Shown here in pieces: positions 8,500-20,038 of a stretch of DNA of 64,000 bases. The DNA is from Bedellia somnulentella. Its lineage: Eukaryota > Arthropoda > Insecta > Lepidoptera > Bedelliidae. The stretch lies in contig OY755171.1 of NCBI GenBank assembly GCA_963576735.1, positions 22,480,182 through 22,544,181 on the forward strand, in the 5' to 3' direction. A program made the translations under genes and the position numbers. The stretch's first letter is position 1. Each line of letters opens with the position of its first letter. The notes below the pieces were generated by a model. That model did no database searches, was not told the origin of the DNA, and saw only the letters and a list, made by a program, of their open reading frames with translations.

Positions 8500-8907
8500 G
8501 GTGCTGTAGAAGAAAGAACTCTGAGCACCATAAATTACATTAAAACTACATTTCTCAATTTCTCGGTGTAAACTTAGTAAATATTTAACATAGAATCAGA
8601 AGAAACTTCAATATCAACACAAATAATCAAAATCAATCACAGCACAGATGGAGAACGATAAGTTAACATTTCTAAAGTTTTAAAATGAACGGTCCATCTA
8701 CGTAGTATATATAAGTAATCTGTGGGTCCATCCATATGGGGTCTATCATGGAAGTACTATTTAAACAGGAATGCGCACTGGCGACCTAAAGGTGTCCTGA
8801 ACAAGGATGGCTAACTAGATCGCTGTTTCTCGTTTTAAGTAGGGTGACCCTCTGTTGGTGTTTTAATAAGAGTTCCTCTAAAGGTTACAAAAAGACTTAT
8901 ATTTTCA
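8500..8907. other. Region upstream of HELQ
   Basis: No gene. It should hold the HELQ promoter and possibly a 5' UTR exon, since an acceptor-like tract lies at about 8500-8518 on the minus strand. I see no clear TATA box or initiator that I would assign. Confidence 0.4.
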
Positions 8908-9151
8908 TACATACATATTCTTAATTAGCAGATTATAAAAAAAGGGGTAGCCGGTGCTTGAGTGTTAAAATTACCGCAGCTACTTTTTGAAGTTGAGTAG
9001 AGAAAAAATGGTAAGTAAATAATGGTGATATTAAAAGGACGATAAAGTATCTAATAAATGACTTCAAAAACCCCAAACCAAAAGCCTAAATTGCTTTTTA
9101 CGATACCCGGATAGAAAAATATTTGTGCCCAGTTAAGCCAACACTACACGG
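8908..9151 (+). repeat. Dispersed repeat A-family, diverged copy
   Basis: Recognisable blocks CATACATACATATTC, GGGGTAGCCGGTGCTTGAG, TACTTTTTGAAGTTGAGTAG and the end GTTAAGCCAACACTACACGG, strongly diverged from the better copies. Confidence 0.55.
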
Positions 9152-9510
9152 TATCTTATTTCACTTATATTATTTATTTGAAATAGGAAGGTAACAATAG
9201 TTTTCACTATATTTTGCTCTGCTTACTAGCGATCCTTAGGAAATCCTTAGTTAAATGATAAAAGCTTCGAAACATACGAAAAGATGATTAATTTTGGACA
9301 CCTTATTTATTTGGTTTTCATCGGGGGATACCCGTTATAAATATGATTTTACCGATTACCAAACTTTAAAAAATATTTATCTTTAAGTAAATAGACGATG
9401 ATAATAATTAAAACAATGTATAAAAAAGAAATAGTAAGAAACCTGCTTTTTATAAAATATTCACTATAAATAAGTTCGAATTTGTAATCTTGACTAGCAA
9501 CTGCTGTATT
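9152..9510. other. AT-rich non-coding stretch
   Basis: Nothing recognisable. The only open frame is short, AT-rich and without family features. Confidence 0.5.
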
Positions 9511-9634
9511 CTGGGATTTATAGCCGTGAGTATATTTCACCCCTGAACTTCCAAAAGTGGCAGAGGAATTTTGAATTCCAAAGCTCTGACTACCCTTTAT
9601 TGGGATTTATAGCCTTGAGTATTTGTATGTATGT
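9511..9634 (-). repeat. Dispersed repeat A-family, minus-strand fragment
   Basis: Reads, inverted, as the 5' half of the family (GGGATTTATAGCCGTGAGTA, then ACTTCCAAAAGTGGCAGAGG). The terminal piece GGGATTTATAGCC is present twice. Confidence 0.6.
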
Positions 9635-9650
9635 TTTAATTTATTAAATA

Positions 9651-9880
9651 CATAAATACATACATATACTCACGGCTATAGGCTAAGGAAGCTAAGGAAT
9701 TAGAAATTCCTCAGCCAATTTTAGAAAATTGAAAGGGGAAAAGTAAAGGTTGTTGGTGGTGATGGGTCTCCAACCGCATTGCACAAAAATCCCTTAAAAG
9801 CCCTAATACCGTTAGTCGCCTCATACGTACACCCATCGGTAGAAACGGGGTAGTGCTATTCTAAGCCGACACTACACGGC
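9651..9880 (+). repeat. Dispersed repeat A-family copy
   Basis: Good copy running from the CATA-rich start and ACTCACGGCTATAGG through CAACCGCATTGCACAAAAAT and CGCCTCATACGTACACCCAT to the end CTAAGCCGACACTACACGGC. It lies tail to tail with the fragment at 9511-9634. Confidence 0.75.
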
Positions 9881-10565
9881 GTTAAATAAGAAAAGAAAAC
9901 AAAAGAAAAGAATGTTTTTATTTAGCACACATATACAGAATTCATACAATAATTTAAAGAAATGGTTTCGCTAAATTGGGCCCACAATCAGTAATTTCTG
10001 ATTTGTGTATAAGTATACACAAAATCAGAACTGGTTTTCATTATGAGCCCTAAAAATGAAAAAATCTTTATTTACACCAGTAAAAACAAACAACAGTCGT
10101 ATTCGTTAATTTAAAATGGTAATAACAATTAGGCGTTTGGTACACAGGTGGTAAGTATTTTACAAAATAAGATGTCGGTGTCCCCTGCACTAGGCAATGC
10201 CTGTATCGCGGGGGACGAGGTAGGCGGTTTACAATTGCTTGTAGACAGGATTTCTCAGGTGGCGCATAATAAGTTATTATCAAGTTAGAACTAAAATAAA
10301 ATAAAAAATATGAGCTAAAATTGTAACAAGTAACAAGTGAATCTTAACCATATGAGATCGTTTGGTATGTTGCATATATTATGTAAAATTATGTATTCAT
10401 AGTATAAATAACCTTATGTAAGTAGATAAAATTATGTTATAATAAAACAATATAATGTAATAAAGTAATATACATATACGTATATATAATGTACACATAT
10501 ACAAACACTTATAAACATACAAATGTTATATATATATATATATGTATAAATATATTTTGTTAAAT
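9881..10565 (-). other. Probable 3' UTR of the CR1/Jockey-type LINE
   Basis: Follows the ORF2 stop on the minus strand and contains TA-rich microsatellite (10530-10552). The block CGATACAGGCATTGCCTAGT (minus strand, about 10182-10207) recurs in similar form near 59470, as expected of LINE 3' ends. The true 3' end cannot be placed. Confidence 0.4.
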
Positions 10566-10965
10566 TTATTGGGGTATATTTAATAAATCCTCCGATTCTA
10601 AATATTCTAAGTTAGAGAGCCACATTTTCAGTTTTTTCTTCGCCTCTTGCATTGTAGCGCATTTTAAGTCACAGTATTTTAGGACCTGGTTATATATAAA
10701 TGGAATAAGAAATTTTGGAAATCTTTGTGCAAATCGCGTGGTAGTTGCTGGCACATTTACTCTAAATGTTCTTTTTTGCAGGAGTTTATTGTAATCTGGT
10801 GAGTTGAAAATTTGACGATGCTGCAGCAAACATACCCTATAAATATAAAGACGACGTACAGAGAGAACCTGGCATTCTTTGTACAGTACAGTGGTAGGGA
10901 ATCGTTTTGGTTTATTCAGCATTACCTTGAGAACTGAGCGTTGGGCCCTCTCTAACACAAGCATG
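10566..10965 (-). pseudogene. LINE ORF2, C-terminal part
   Basis: Continuation of the LINE ORF2 after the miniature LTR insertion. It reads MLVLERAQRSVLKVMLNKPK, then LYKECQVLSVRRLYIYRVCL, ending EYLESEDLLNIPQ. The LE.AQR..LR.......P...LY....L.V..L pattern is the usual C-terminal tail of Jockey/CR1 reverse transcriptases, after the thumb. It joins LGYCIPCWGGSSKT at 11526 once the insertion 10971-11520 and one TTAGT copy are set aside. It is not an independent gene. Confidence 0.8.
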
Positions 10966-10970
10966 TTAGT

Positions 10971-11520
10971 TGTAGCGACGCGCTGTCAGTACACAATGAC
11001 GCGCACTACATAGAAACGCTGACAGTGCAAGAAGAATCACATTCCACAGCAACACGAAACAAAGTAATTTACGTCACACGCGTCATCAAGACTCGCCATA
11101 CAAATCGTACATCGCGCAATCGAAGTTTCTAAAACATTTACTATATATACAAGTTCCAACTTAATACAGTTGGACCGCGCTCCCCAGGCATACCACCGCC
11201 TGGCGGAAGATCTTCCCTTTTCCTCCACATTGGTGACCACCGACTACAGAACACGATGGCGTCCTTCTAAGCACAAGGAGTCATTTGGATTGGCCAGACA
11301 AGTACGAGCAGCAAAAGGATATCAAAGGACAGCAGACAAGAAAAAGCGCTTCGAATCCACGGCTCAAGAGACACGACTCGCAGCACGGCAGCAATGGGAC
11401 ACGCAGCGGGGCACCCGCACCGTGGCTGTAGGAGTCAGCATTGAGGACAACTTAATACAGTTGGACCGCGCTCCCCAGGCATACCACCGCCTGGCGGAAG
11501 ATCTTCCCTTTTCCTCCACA
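10971..11520 (+). mobile_element. Miniature LTR retroelement (TRIM-like) inside the LINE
   Basis: Starts TGTAGCGACG and ends CCTCCACA, flanked by the 5-base duplication TTAGT (10966-10970, 11521-11525). The last 73 bases of the 5' repeat (11157-11229) recur exactly or nearly so at 11448-11520. The left repeat is about 259 bases. The right one is shortened, perhaps starting TGTAGGAGTCAG at 11428. After the left repeat comes TTGGTGACCACCGAC, which resembles the primer-binding leader of insect Ty3/gypsy elements. There is no coding capacity. Orientation is inferred from that leader. Confidence 0.75.
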
Positions 11521-11525
11521 TTAGT

Positions 11526-12401
11526 TTTTGAAGATCCTCCCCAGCAAGGAATACAGTAACCGAGAACCGATTGACAAAGCGCCGTATATACTTGTACGAC
11601 TATGTCTTTACTTGCACCTTTGCGAAGTAACCGCATTATGTGTATCAGTTTCCTCGCTCTACCTGATACATATTCGATGTGTTTCGCGAAGTTTAATTTT
11701 TCATCAATTACTATACCCAGATATTTTATTGAGTTCACTCTTTCAATCGCTTCACAGGAGCAAACATTTGTCAGTGGTTGACAGGTATGCATTATCAGTA
11801 GGCTATCCAAGTTAGGTTGAGAAGCTTTAGTTTTATGAAAACTTATGTATTTCGTTTTCGTTACATTAAGTGTTAGCAGATTGATGGAGAGCCAGTTGGC
11901 TGCTATGCGCAGGCCTTCTTCAGCCTCTCTAAATGTTTCTTCCCAGTTATCACCTGCAAAGATCATGGCCGTGTCATCGGCATAACAAACAGTATTAGTT
12001 TTGTTCGATCGTGGTACTGCCAATTGCAGATCGTTCATATAGATTATGAATAAACTTGGCCCCAAGATACTGCCTTGTGGCACTCCGAAGTCAATAGGAG
12101 AAGGGTCACTGACCATACCTTCAATTTTTGTTAGTTGTTTACGATTTGCCAGATAACTTTGAAACCATTTTAAAGATTGTCCCCTTATTCCAAGATTTTC
12201 TAACTTTTGAGAGAGTATTGGGATCGACACCGTATCAAATGCCTTGGCTAGATCGAGAAAAACGCCAAGGCAGCATTTTCCCAGATCCAAATGTGCTGAA
12301 ACGGTGTCAAGCAGTAAAGTGACTGCGTGTTCAGTAGAGCGTCCACGCCTGAAGCCGAACTGAAAGTGAGAAAGCAGGTTATGGTGCTCTAGGTAGTTCA
12401 T
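11526..12401 (-). pseudogene. LINE ORF2, RT middle part
   Basis: Reverse transcriptase core of the same LINE. It reads MNYLEHHNLLSHFQFGFRRG, then LGVFLDLAKAFDTVSIPILS (motif A with catalytic Asp), FGVPQGSILGPSLFIIYMND (motif B), CYADDTAM (motif C, YADD) and IKYLGIVIDEKLNF (thumb). Catalytic residues are intact. A frameshift at about 12400 separates it from the upstream part (NRV then RLMNYL). The C-terminus is cut by the miniature LTR element at 11520. Enzyme class: non-LTR RT of the CR1/Jockey group; the exact clade is not decided. Confidence 0.9.
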
Positions 12402-14071
12402 GAGCCGACACGGTTAACAATTTTTTCAAGCAGCTTGGACACTACAGAAAGCAATGAGATAGGTCTGTAATTTGATGGGATACTTTTGTCTCCAGATTTA
12501 TAAATTGGTGTGACTGCGGCTGTTTTCCAGATATCAGGGAAGCAGCCGTTCGAAAGACTCAAGTTACATATGTGCGTTAGAGGTGTAATAATGGTTTTAC
12601 TTATGCTTTTTAGGATAGGATTTTTGATACCGTCGAGTCCCGGTGCGCTTTCATTCCGCAGTTCTTTAATGTAGTTTAAGACTTCATGGGGGTCTGTAGG
12701 TCTAAGAAAGAAAGATGAGACGGGGGTTGTTGAGGTTCTGGCCAGAGCTGCAAGTTCAGATTCAGTTTTTCCAATTTTTTTAATTATTTTATCTGCAAGA
12801 TTAGTCCCTACGGTCGCAAAATAGTTATTGCATTGGTTTAGAGACTCAGTTTCCCTCCCTTGTTGTCCTGTGAGTTCATTAGCTGGATGGTGTTTAGATG
12901 ATAATTCACAGATCGACTTAACAGCGTTCCATAGTTTTTTTGGTTGATGTTTGCTTTCGTTGAGTAGATTATATTCGTATGCAGTTTTTACTTTACGTAG
13001 TAAATTATTACAAAAGTTTCTGTACCTTGTATAGATAAGTTTCGCTGTGGCATTATTTGGCGACCTTCTGCTTTTCAGATGCAGGCGATCTCTATTCCTC
13101 ATACAACGAAGCAGGCCGGGGCTTATCCAGGGTTTACAGCTGAACATAGATCGACTGACTGTTACACGCTTCGTGTGTTTATCGATAGAGGTTTTAATTA
13201 TATTTGCAAATTTGTTGGTAGCTACGTTGACATCAGAGGAGGAAATAACTGCCAACCAGTCTATAGCTTCTAAGTCCGCGATAACGGCGTTGTAGTCGGT
13301 TTTAATAGATTGTCGTGTACGTTTGGGTATTTGGTAGTTTGTGTTTATAAAGGCCATTGGTAAGTCGTGATCGCATACAGAGGTTTTACACACAAGTGCT
13401 ACTGATTTATATTTACTTTTAATTAGAATATGGTCTAGGCAAGTGGTGTTTCTAGTAGGTTGAGTTATAATAGGTCTTAATCCGTGTTCTGCGGCTGTAC
13501 ATAAATACTGAGTTTTTTTCAAGTTAGAGGTCTCAGGCATTATGTCAATATTCATGTCCCCCATTAATAAAATATTGTTTTTGTCTTTGTGGGACTCAAG
13601 AAGATTGTCAAGGGACTCAATAAAGTTATCAATCTGTGAAAAGGAAGGCGAACGATAAATGGCAATAAGGGTAAAATTATTCGAAAGGTGGATAGTGAGG
13701 CAATCTGCTTCTTCAAATAAAGGTTCACTTACATCGGCTTGCAACTCATGTCTTATGTATACTATTATACCGCCATTTTGATTAATAAATGTTTTTGTAT
13801 AATGGTGCGAGTACCCCTCAATTGAGTTTATTATCGGATTTTTACCAAGCCAGCACTCAGTGAGAACTATAACGTCATATTTAATTTCTAAACGTTTTAG
13901 TAATGTTAAGAAATTAGGAAAATTACAGTTGTGGCTTCTAATGTTGAATAAAAGAACCTTAAAATCGTGGCTTTCATTAATGTATTTTTTACAATTCTCA
14001 GCTAAGTCTAATGCGTGACAAGTAGGATCTAGTGCGTTGTCAAAATCGGACACAATATCTAGGGTGGCCAT
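12398..14071 (-). pseudogene. LINE ORF2, N-terminal part (APE endonuclease + start of RT)
   Basis: Begins MATLDIVSDFDNALDPTCHA. The APE-type endonuclease follows: LLFNIRSHNCNF, VIVLTECWL (catalytic Glu), GGIIVYIRHEL, FTLIAIYRSPSF, ILLMGDMNIDI (Asp-x-Asn), TCLDHILIKS and TSVCDHDLPM (Asp-His). This enzyme nicks target DNA to prime reverse transcription. The RT start is SAPGLDGIKNPILKSI and IPSNYRPISLLSVVSKLLEK. The frame then breaks. It lies directly downstream of ORF1 in the same LINE. Apart from the frameshift and the insertion, ORF2 is well preserved. Confidence 0.92.
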
Positions 14072-14512
14072 TGATTATACTGAAAAGAAGTTTTTAAATT
14101 GTGTCTTTTTTGGTCACGCATGTAGCTGGAGCTGAGATGGGTTGTTTCCATCGCACTATCGGAGTTTATGTTTGTAGATAGTATATAGTATATACGTAAA
14201 TAAACTGTAAAGATAAAATATAATGGTATATAATATAAATATTTTTGTATAATATTGTAGATAATTATATAGTAGTACAATGAACAAAAGCCGACTATTT
14301 GGCATTTTACGGTCTCTTTACATAATTTGTGAAAACTCGTTTGAGCGAATAAGCTTAAATAACTAAGTATATCTAGTACGAGTCGAATAAAATAATTCTT
14401 TACTCTTAAAACTATATTATAAGTATAATAATCTAAAAATCTTAACACGTTACCAAAGGAAGAAATTGAAGACGGGATCATTTTAGGACGGAATTGCAGA
14501 ATGTAATCATGA
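14072..14512 (-). other. Intergenic spacer between LINE ORF1 and ORF2
   Basis: AT-rich spacer of about 440 bases within the LINE. No separate gene. The longer frame across it is a shadow of ORF1 in another frame. Confidence 0.6.
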
Positions 14513-15149
14513 TTACAAGGAGGTGAAGCTGGCGGCCGCGTCTGACGGTCCTGGTGGCGGCTGAGCTGGAGCTCTACCAAGGAGTCTGTCGATATCGTCG
14601 AAGTTGTATATTTGTTTGGGAGACTTTTCCTCTTCTCTGCGCGTGAAGATGCAACCGTTTTTGACCCATGTGTACCTGATTCCGATTTGTTTGGCTCTGA
14701 TTCTGACGTCACGAAAAAGTTTTCGGTTTGCTTTGGTGAGTCTTTCGTTGAAATAGAGTTTTTTCGGTGGACCCACGATGTTTAGATCCTCAGTGGTAAT
14801 GTTTCTTCTCACTCTGGCGGCGCTGATCATGTCGTTTCGTTTAGTGTTGCGGATGAAACGAACTACGATAGGGCGGGGCTCCGCGGTTGGTCTGTGACTA
14901 CTGGTTTTTGGACCGACTCTGATGACTCTATCAATGTCAGTCGGCTGCAGATCTAGTCCAATTTTGTGAGCTATGACGCTAATCAAGTGGTGAAGGTTTT
15001 CATTTTCCACCTCAGTAGCTCCTGTTATCTCAAGCTCGTTGCGAAGGTAATTTTGTTCTTGGGAGTTTATTTTTTCTTCTAGCGATTGTATCACGGTATT
15101 CAGTGAAGTAATTTCGGTGTCACGTCTGCCAATTTCTCCTTTAAATTTT
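14513..15149 (-). pseudogene. LINE ORF1, C-terminal part (FP-like domain)
   Basis: Reads FKGEIGRRDTEITSLNTVIQ, SLEEKINSQEQNYLRNELEI, TGATEVENENLHHLISVIAH, then IDRVIRVG, PRPIVVRFIRNTKRNDMISA, VKNGCIFTRREEE. A coiled coil leading into a RN.LEI.G..E..NEN...+....IG.....DID.+.RVG pattern is the FP-like domain of the Baculo_FP family, widely used as the ORF1 nucleic-acid-binding domain in insect LINEs. Here it is a LINE protein, not a virus gene. The N-terminal part lies across a 4.9 kb insertion at 20039-20460. Confidence 0.82.
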
Positions 15150-15503
15150 ATGGTTAAAAGAACTTACCTAAGTGAATTTCTACCAAAATTATATGAAATG
15201 TTACATCCGAAGAGATTTAGTAAACCATGTAGTCCGATCCAGGATACACTGCATGGTCACACCGTTCAGAGCGAAAATAACGATTTTTCAACTCATTCCG
15301 TTCACCAATCGGTCTCTCGTCCTCCAATCTCGTTCCTATGTTCGGTTCTTCATTTATTTTAGAGGTATCTTAGCTGTGAATTTGCAACTGAAGGGTTAGA
15401 TAGGTTCACCTTTCTCTGGGTTAGGGTGGGTACTAAATCTCTTCGGATGTAACATTTCATATAATTTTGGTAGAAATTCACTTAGGTAAGTTCTTTTAAC
15501 CAT
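15150..15503. mobile_element. Foldback MITE with perfect 73-base arms
   Basis: Arm 15150-15222 (starting ATGGTTAAAAGAACTTACCT) is repeated inverted at 15431-15503. The 208-base centre contains a 140-base block (15223-15362) that is also present, inverted, at about 19862-20001 next to the right end of the neighbouring element. The arm sequence and that element's terminus share GTTACATCC and GATTTAGTA, so the two belong to one family. Confidence 0.8.
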
Positions 15504-15550
15504 AAATTATATTTCAATGTTACATCCTCAAGATTTAGTAAACCATGTAG

Positions 15551-18440
15551 ATGTTTAGAGTTCTGGTTGCAAATGATAACATGTATTTGGTTAAATAAAT
15601 TATTGCAAACAATAAAATTATTACAATTAAAGGTATTGGTGAAAGTCCATTTCCCATTAAATTTCAAAGTATTTAAAAACTGTCATTTACTACTAAAACT
15701 AGTATAATACCAAAAGTCAAAATACATATTTTGTTTATCACATATAGGATGATAAAAAATAAAGCTATACCAAACAGGTCGACTAGCCAGTCTATCTACT
15801 CGCTTTCTTAAACTACCAATGGGCATCCCTGATCAGTACGCAGCCAAAAAGTGTTTATGTCATTGTAAATGTAAAATGATTAACGAAAATTTCTTTCAAA
15901 ATAGAAAGATGAATCTTTGTAGCCAAAGTATTTGAAAGAAGAATTAAAATACATGTAGCAACTATATCTTGAGATCTATACAAGAAGATAAGAATGCTTT
16001 CTTAAATTTATTTTTAAGAATAATATTTATAAATTACTTATACTCCCGAGATTAAAATACAATTATATTTATATGCTTAGGAATAAGTCCAAACCAAGAG
16101 GAAAGGTTTGATTTGAATTTGTCGCCAAACTGTTGTTGGTTGATTAATTTAAGACATTAAACTTATTAATGAGTGCACTCTGTATTTGATACACCATACC
16201 TATAGAGGTATAATAGTACTTACTATTGCCAACCATATATACATGTATATATATATGACCATACCATAGTTAACAATATTTTAGACGATTTCAGTAGAAA
16301 CTGCTTAACTAATTCGACTAGAAAAATAATCAGAACAAGACAGAATTAACAATGCTTTCTTTTTGTTAGACTTTTGGTAATAGACATTATTATAATATCT
16401 TTAAAGTTTATAAGATTTTCTTAAAGATATTTTCTGACTTAATAAATAAATAAAAAAGAGAGAGCCTTTGAATTTTTTAAGGCCAAAAAAAAAAGTCTGT
16501 ATTTCTACACCTTTATTTTATATATGTCGAATGTGCAAAAAAGGGAACATTGAGAATTGCAGTTTCAAGGTACAAATGGAATGAAAAAATATTATAAGCA
16601 TGAAGATCATGTTGCAATCAAGAATATTATTGTATTAAAATTAAATATAACATATGTATAAATATTATACAATATGTTTTGCTTGTGATGTAAATAGGTA
16701 TATTTATGACTCGCCTTGACAGAATATGTGTTTTAGTTATACATAGGTTTACGAAAATATTGTTTGGTTGCTAAAAGCGGCGATCGACAGTCACTGCACA
16801 CCCAAACGGGAACCAATGGCGTGAGATATGATTGTATGTATACATACAAAATAAAAAACGATAGCATGCTCTCGATTACTATCCAATTAAATAAAAGTAA
16901 ATTATTGACGTAAGAAATATAAGGGAATTTCTTACCTACCCTGCTACATACCTGCGATATGCTTTTGTATAGTAATATTTCTAAAACCAACTAGATTCAA
17001 ACCCAATAAAAGGGAACTATCTTCAGTTCGTTTTGACCTCGTATGACCATGAAAAGACCATAGACATAAAAATAACCGCCCTTCATGCGGATCCATAAGC
17101 AGTTATAAATACGTTCTGCAAAAGGCGATTCAGATAAAATGTAATGATAAAAGTTTAGTGTAAAAACTTCCAAAGACCAACTGCTTTTTATATATAATTT
17201 TTATATTAGAAAATTATTTATTTAAATATGTAGAAATATATGAACAAGTAACAAATTCAAATTTGTATGTTGGCAATTGCAAACACGTAAGTGGTTTTGC
17301 GATGGAGAGGTTTCAATTGTGTCAGTTATGCTATTGGAGCCCTGTATTTACTAAATACCAACAGAGACATTCGTAAAGATAAACGGTAAAGGTAATGGTC
17401 TAGAAGGAAAACGATAAAATTTATCAAGTTTGTGAAAACTACATTTTTTCGTGTTCTTTACTTTTGGTAAAGGCATACGTACAATTGCTAAAAGAAACAA
17501 AATGTAAGATTCCTTTGAATCTATTGTGTTATTCGAGATGATTCCCTTATGATCTCTGAATGAATTTCTCGGTTTAAGAACTAATCTACAATCTCAATCA
17601 CACATATATGAATATTTGTATATAATACATATATTTCATTTAAAACACATGAATAAAACGTTTCTGGTACGTGGCCCTCAAAAATTTCAAAAATTAGTTG
17701 TAATAATGAATTTTATGAAAAAAAACTCTTACACCCTTCCACGACGTCATAATTTACAAAGATATGAATGGATCATCAGCATCATCAGCAGCTATGTGCA
17801 TTGTGACGACACTGAGTGTACCTGTGAGCGTCTAGCAGGTGGCGGCCGGCGGCGGTGGCGGCGGCGGCAGTGACGCGACATGTCCATCACGGTCTTCATC
17901 ACGGCAGGTACAAGCACAACCGTAGCGAGCGGGGACAGTTGCGGCGGCGGTCTTGTAATGCCATGTGGGCATCATAATTAGACAGCAAGATAGTCCGTCG
18001 TCTTTTGTATGTGGGTAATAATGAAAACTATTTTAATTTTCGTTTGTGAGTAATAATGAAAAACATTATTACCATGTGATTATTCAAAATAATGATGTTG
18101 ATTTATCCATAACAAGGTTATTGGATATGTAACTAAGAGCCAAAAGGCAATCAAAGCTGATATTGTGTTTGTGATTTTTCCAAACTATTATTACGGCAAA
18201 GTCAGCACCTCAAGTGAAATTCACTGAGTAGATTATCAGGTACCTGTCGATATACTTACCATCATACTGTTTCATGTTAATCCTGCTGGGATATATAACC
18301 CCAATGTTCAGAGAACTCGTCAGTGATGGGAACTATGGGCGTTTCGACCTTTAGGTTCTTCTTGCTTGGGTACGTCATTCGTACTGGTTCGTATGACACA
18401 TTATTTTCCGACAACTCAACGTTTTTATAGTAAAAACTTA
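15551..18440. other. Interior of the TIR element, no gene found
   Basis: AT-rich and non-coding, except a GC-rich island at about 17795-17960 with (GGC)n runs. A short dispersed repeat related to the CACGCC(G/A)TTAGTTCCCATT family lies inverted at 16776-16850. Open frames are short. Confidence 0.5.
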
Positions 18441-19194
18441 CGGTCGGTGCACACCGTATTATTTAATATACATGTAGTAACTATTTACTGATTGATGATA
18501 ATGCTGAAATGAATAAAGCTACTTTCTGGGAAGTATCTCGTACAACCACTTTAGGAAAGCGCATGCCAATTGATCTTCTGGATAATATCTCGTATTACCT
18601 CTTTAAGAAGATTAAAAAGTTATCGATGTATAATATTATTCATTGTGATAACGTACGGTAGGTGCACACCGTATTATTTCATATACATGAAGTAACTATG
18701 TACTGATTGATGATAATGCTGAAATGAATAAAGCTACTTTCTGGGAAGTATCTCGTACAACCACTTTAGGAAAGCGCATGCCAATTGATCTTCTGGATAA
18801 TAACTCGTATTACCTCTTTAAGAAGATTAAAAAGTTGTCGATGTATAATATTATTCATTGTGATAACGTACGGTAGGTGCACACCGTATTATTCCATATA
18901 CATGAAGTAACTATGTACTGAATGACGATAATGCTGAAATGAATAAAGATACTTTCTGGTAAGTATCTCGTACAACCACTTTAGGAAGGCGCATGCCAAT
19001 TGATCTTCTGGATAACAACTCGTATTACCTCTTAAAGAAGATTAAAAAGTTGTCGATGTATAATATTATTCATTGTGACAACGTACGGTAGGTGCACATT
19101 GTATTATTTAATATACATGTAGTAACTATGTACTGATTGATGATAATGCTGAAATGAATAAAGCTACTTTCTGGGAAGTAGGTATCTCGTACAA
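18441..19194 (+). repeat. 215-base tandem repeat, 3.5 copies
   Basis: The motif CGGT(A/C)GGTGCACA recurs at 18441, 18656, 18871 and 19086, exactly 215 bases apart. The copies are nearly identical (TCTGGGAAGTATCTCGTACA, AGGAAAGCGCATGCCAATTG in each). A fourth copy breaks off near 19194 before an A-rich run. Weakly similar blocks at about 19295-19610 look like older, degraded units. Confidence 0.92.
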
Positions 19195-19861
19195 AAGAAA
19201 AGTATTAAAAAAAAAAAAAAACCTTTTGGTATAACGCCTTATCACGTTTTGAAATTTTAGTAGTTGGTTATACATATTAATCATGTCACCTTTTGTGGGA
19301 TATCTAGTAAAACCAGTTCAAGAAAATACAATATGACAATCAATGTTCTGGTTAATATTCCTTATTATCTCTTTAAGAAAATTTTAATATTGAACATCTT
19401 TACTGTTTTTATGATTCATGACACTTTCTACGCTGTATCGCGTAGGTAAAACCACTTTAGATATACATTACCTCAATCTTCTGGGTAATATTACATTACT
19501 TATTATCACTTTAATAAGACTAAAAAGTGGGTCATTGATAAAGTTAATTAGAATTATGTCACTTTCTGCGCAGTATCGCACCATCACTTAAAAAAGTGGA
19601 TTGAAGAAAAAACTGTATAAGTATAATAACTCATTAAGGGGCTTAAGAACATAAAATGATTATATTACTCACCGCCATTTTTGCCGCCAACTATCAAAAA
19701 TGAATTTACATATATAGTATTTCGGAGGTAGGTCCTTGTCAATTCATATATTTACTTGCACAGTCATTATACACTGGCATTTTCTAGCTGAAAAGCTGAA
19801 ACTGTATGATTGTAACAATTTCTATTTTACGGAGACGAGACGTGTTTCCAATGCAGCACAC
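19195..19861. other. Degraded satellite-like sequence and element interior
   Basis: Contains diverged relatives of the 215-base unit (CTTTAAGAAAATTTTAATAT; CTTCTGGGTAATATTAC) and otherwise AT-rich sequence. No gene. Confidence 0.5.
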
Positions 19862-20038
19862 CTAAAAAGAATGAAGAACCGAACATAGGAACGAGATTGG
19901 AGGACGAGAGACCGATTGGTGAACGGAATGAGTTGAAAAATCGTTATTTTCGCTCTGAACGGTGTGACCATGCAGTGTATCCTGGATCGGACTACATGGT
20001 TTACTAAATCTTGAGGATGTAACATTGAAATATAATTT

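Larger units (their letters stand above)
15504..20038. mobile_element. 4.5 kb TIR element inserted in LINE ORF1
   Basis: Left end AAATTATATTTCAATGTTAC (47 bases, 15504-15550) is repeated inverted and exactly at 19992-20038. At the right end the subterminal 140-base block matches the adjacent foldback MITE. Together with that MITE it interrupts LINE ORF1, with AATTT as a possible target duplication. No transposase is seen in any frame. Inside are a 215-base satellite (18441-19194), degraded satellite copies, and a GC-rich island (17800-17960). The superfamily is not recognisable. Confidence 0.65.

Noticed and set aside
11170..11559. 129-codon plus-strand frame with an internally repeated protein segment
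   Set aside because: The repetition is the terminal direct repeat of the miniature LTR element; the frame has no family features.
17616..17873. 85-codon frame ending in Arg/Gly run
   Set aside because: The Arg/Gly/Trp run is translation of a (GGC)n repeat; upstream is AT-rich noise.
18441..19194. Tandem repeat considered as CRISPR-like array
   Set aside because: Units are 215 bases, contiguous and alike over their full length with no repeat/spacer structure; the genome is eukaryotic.
19822..20038. Extension of the PHD frame past AENST as a longer host protein
   Set aside because: The extra residues come from the TIR block inserted in ORF1; the same sequence is seen inverted at 15.2-15.5 kb.
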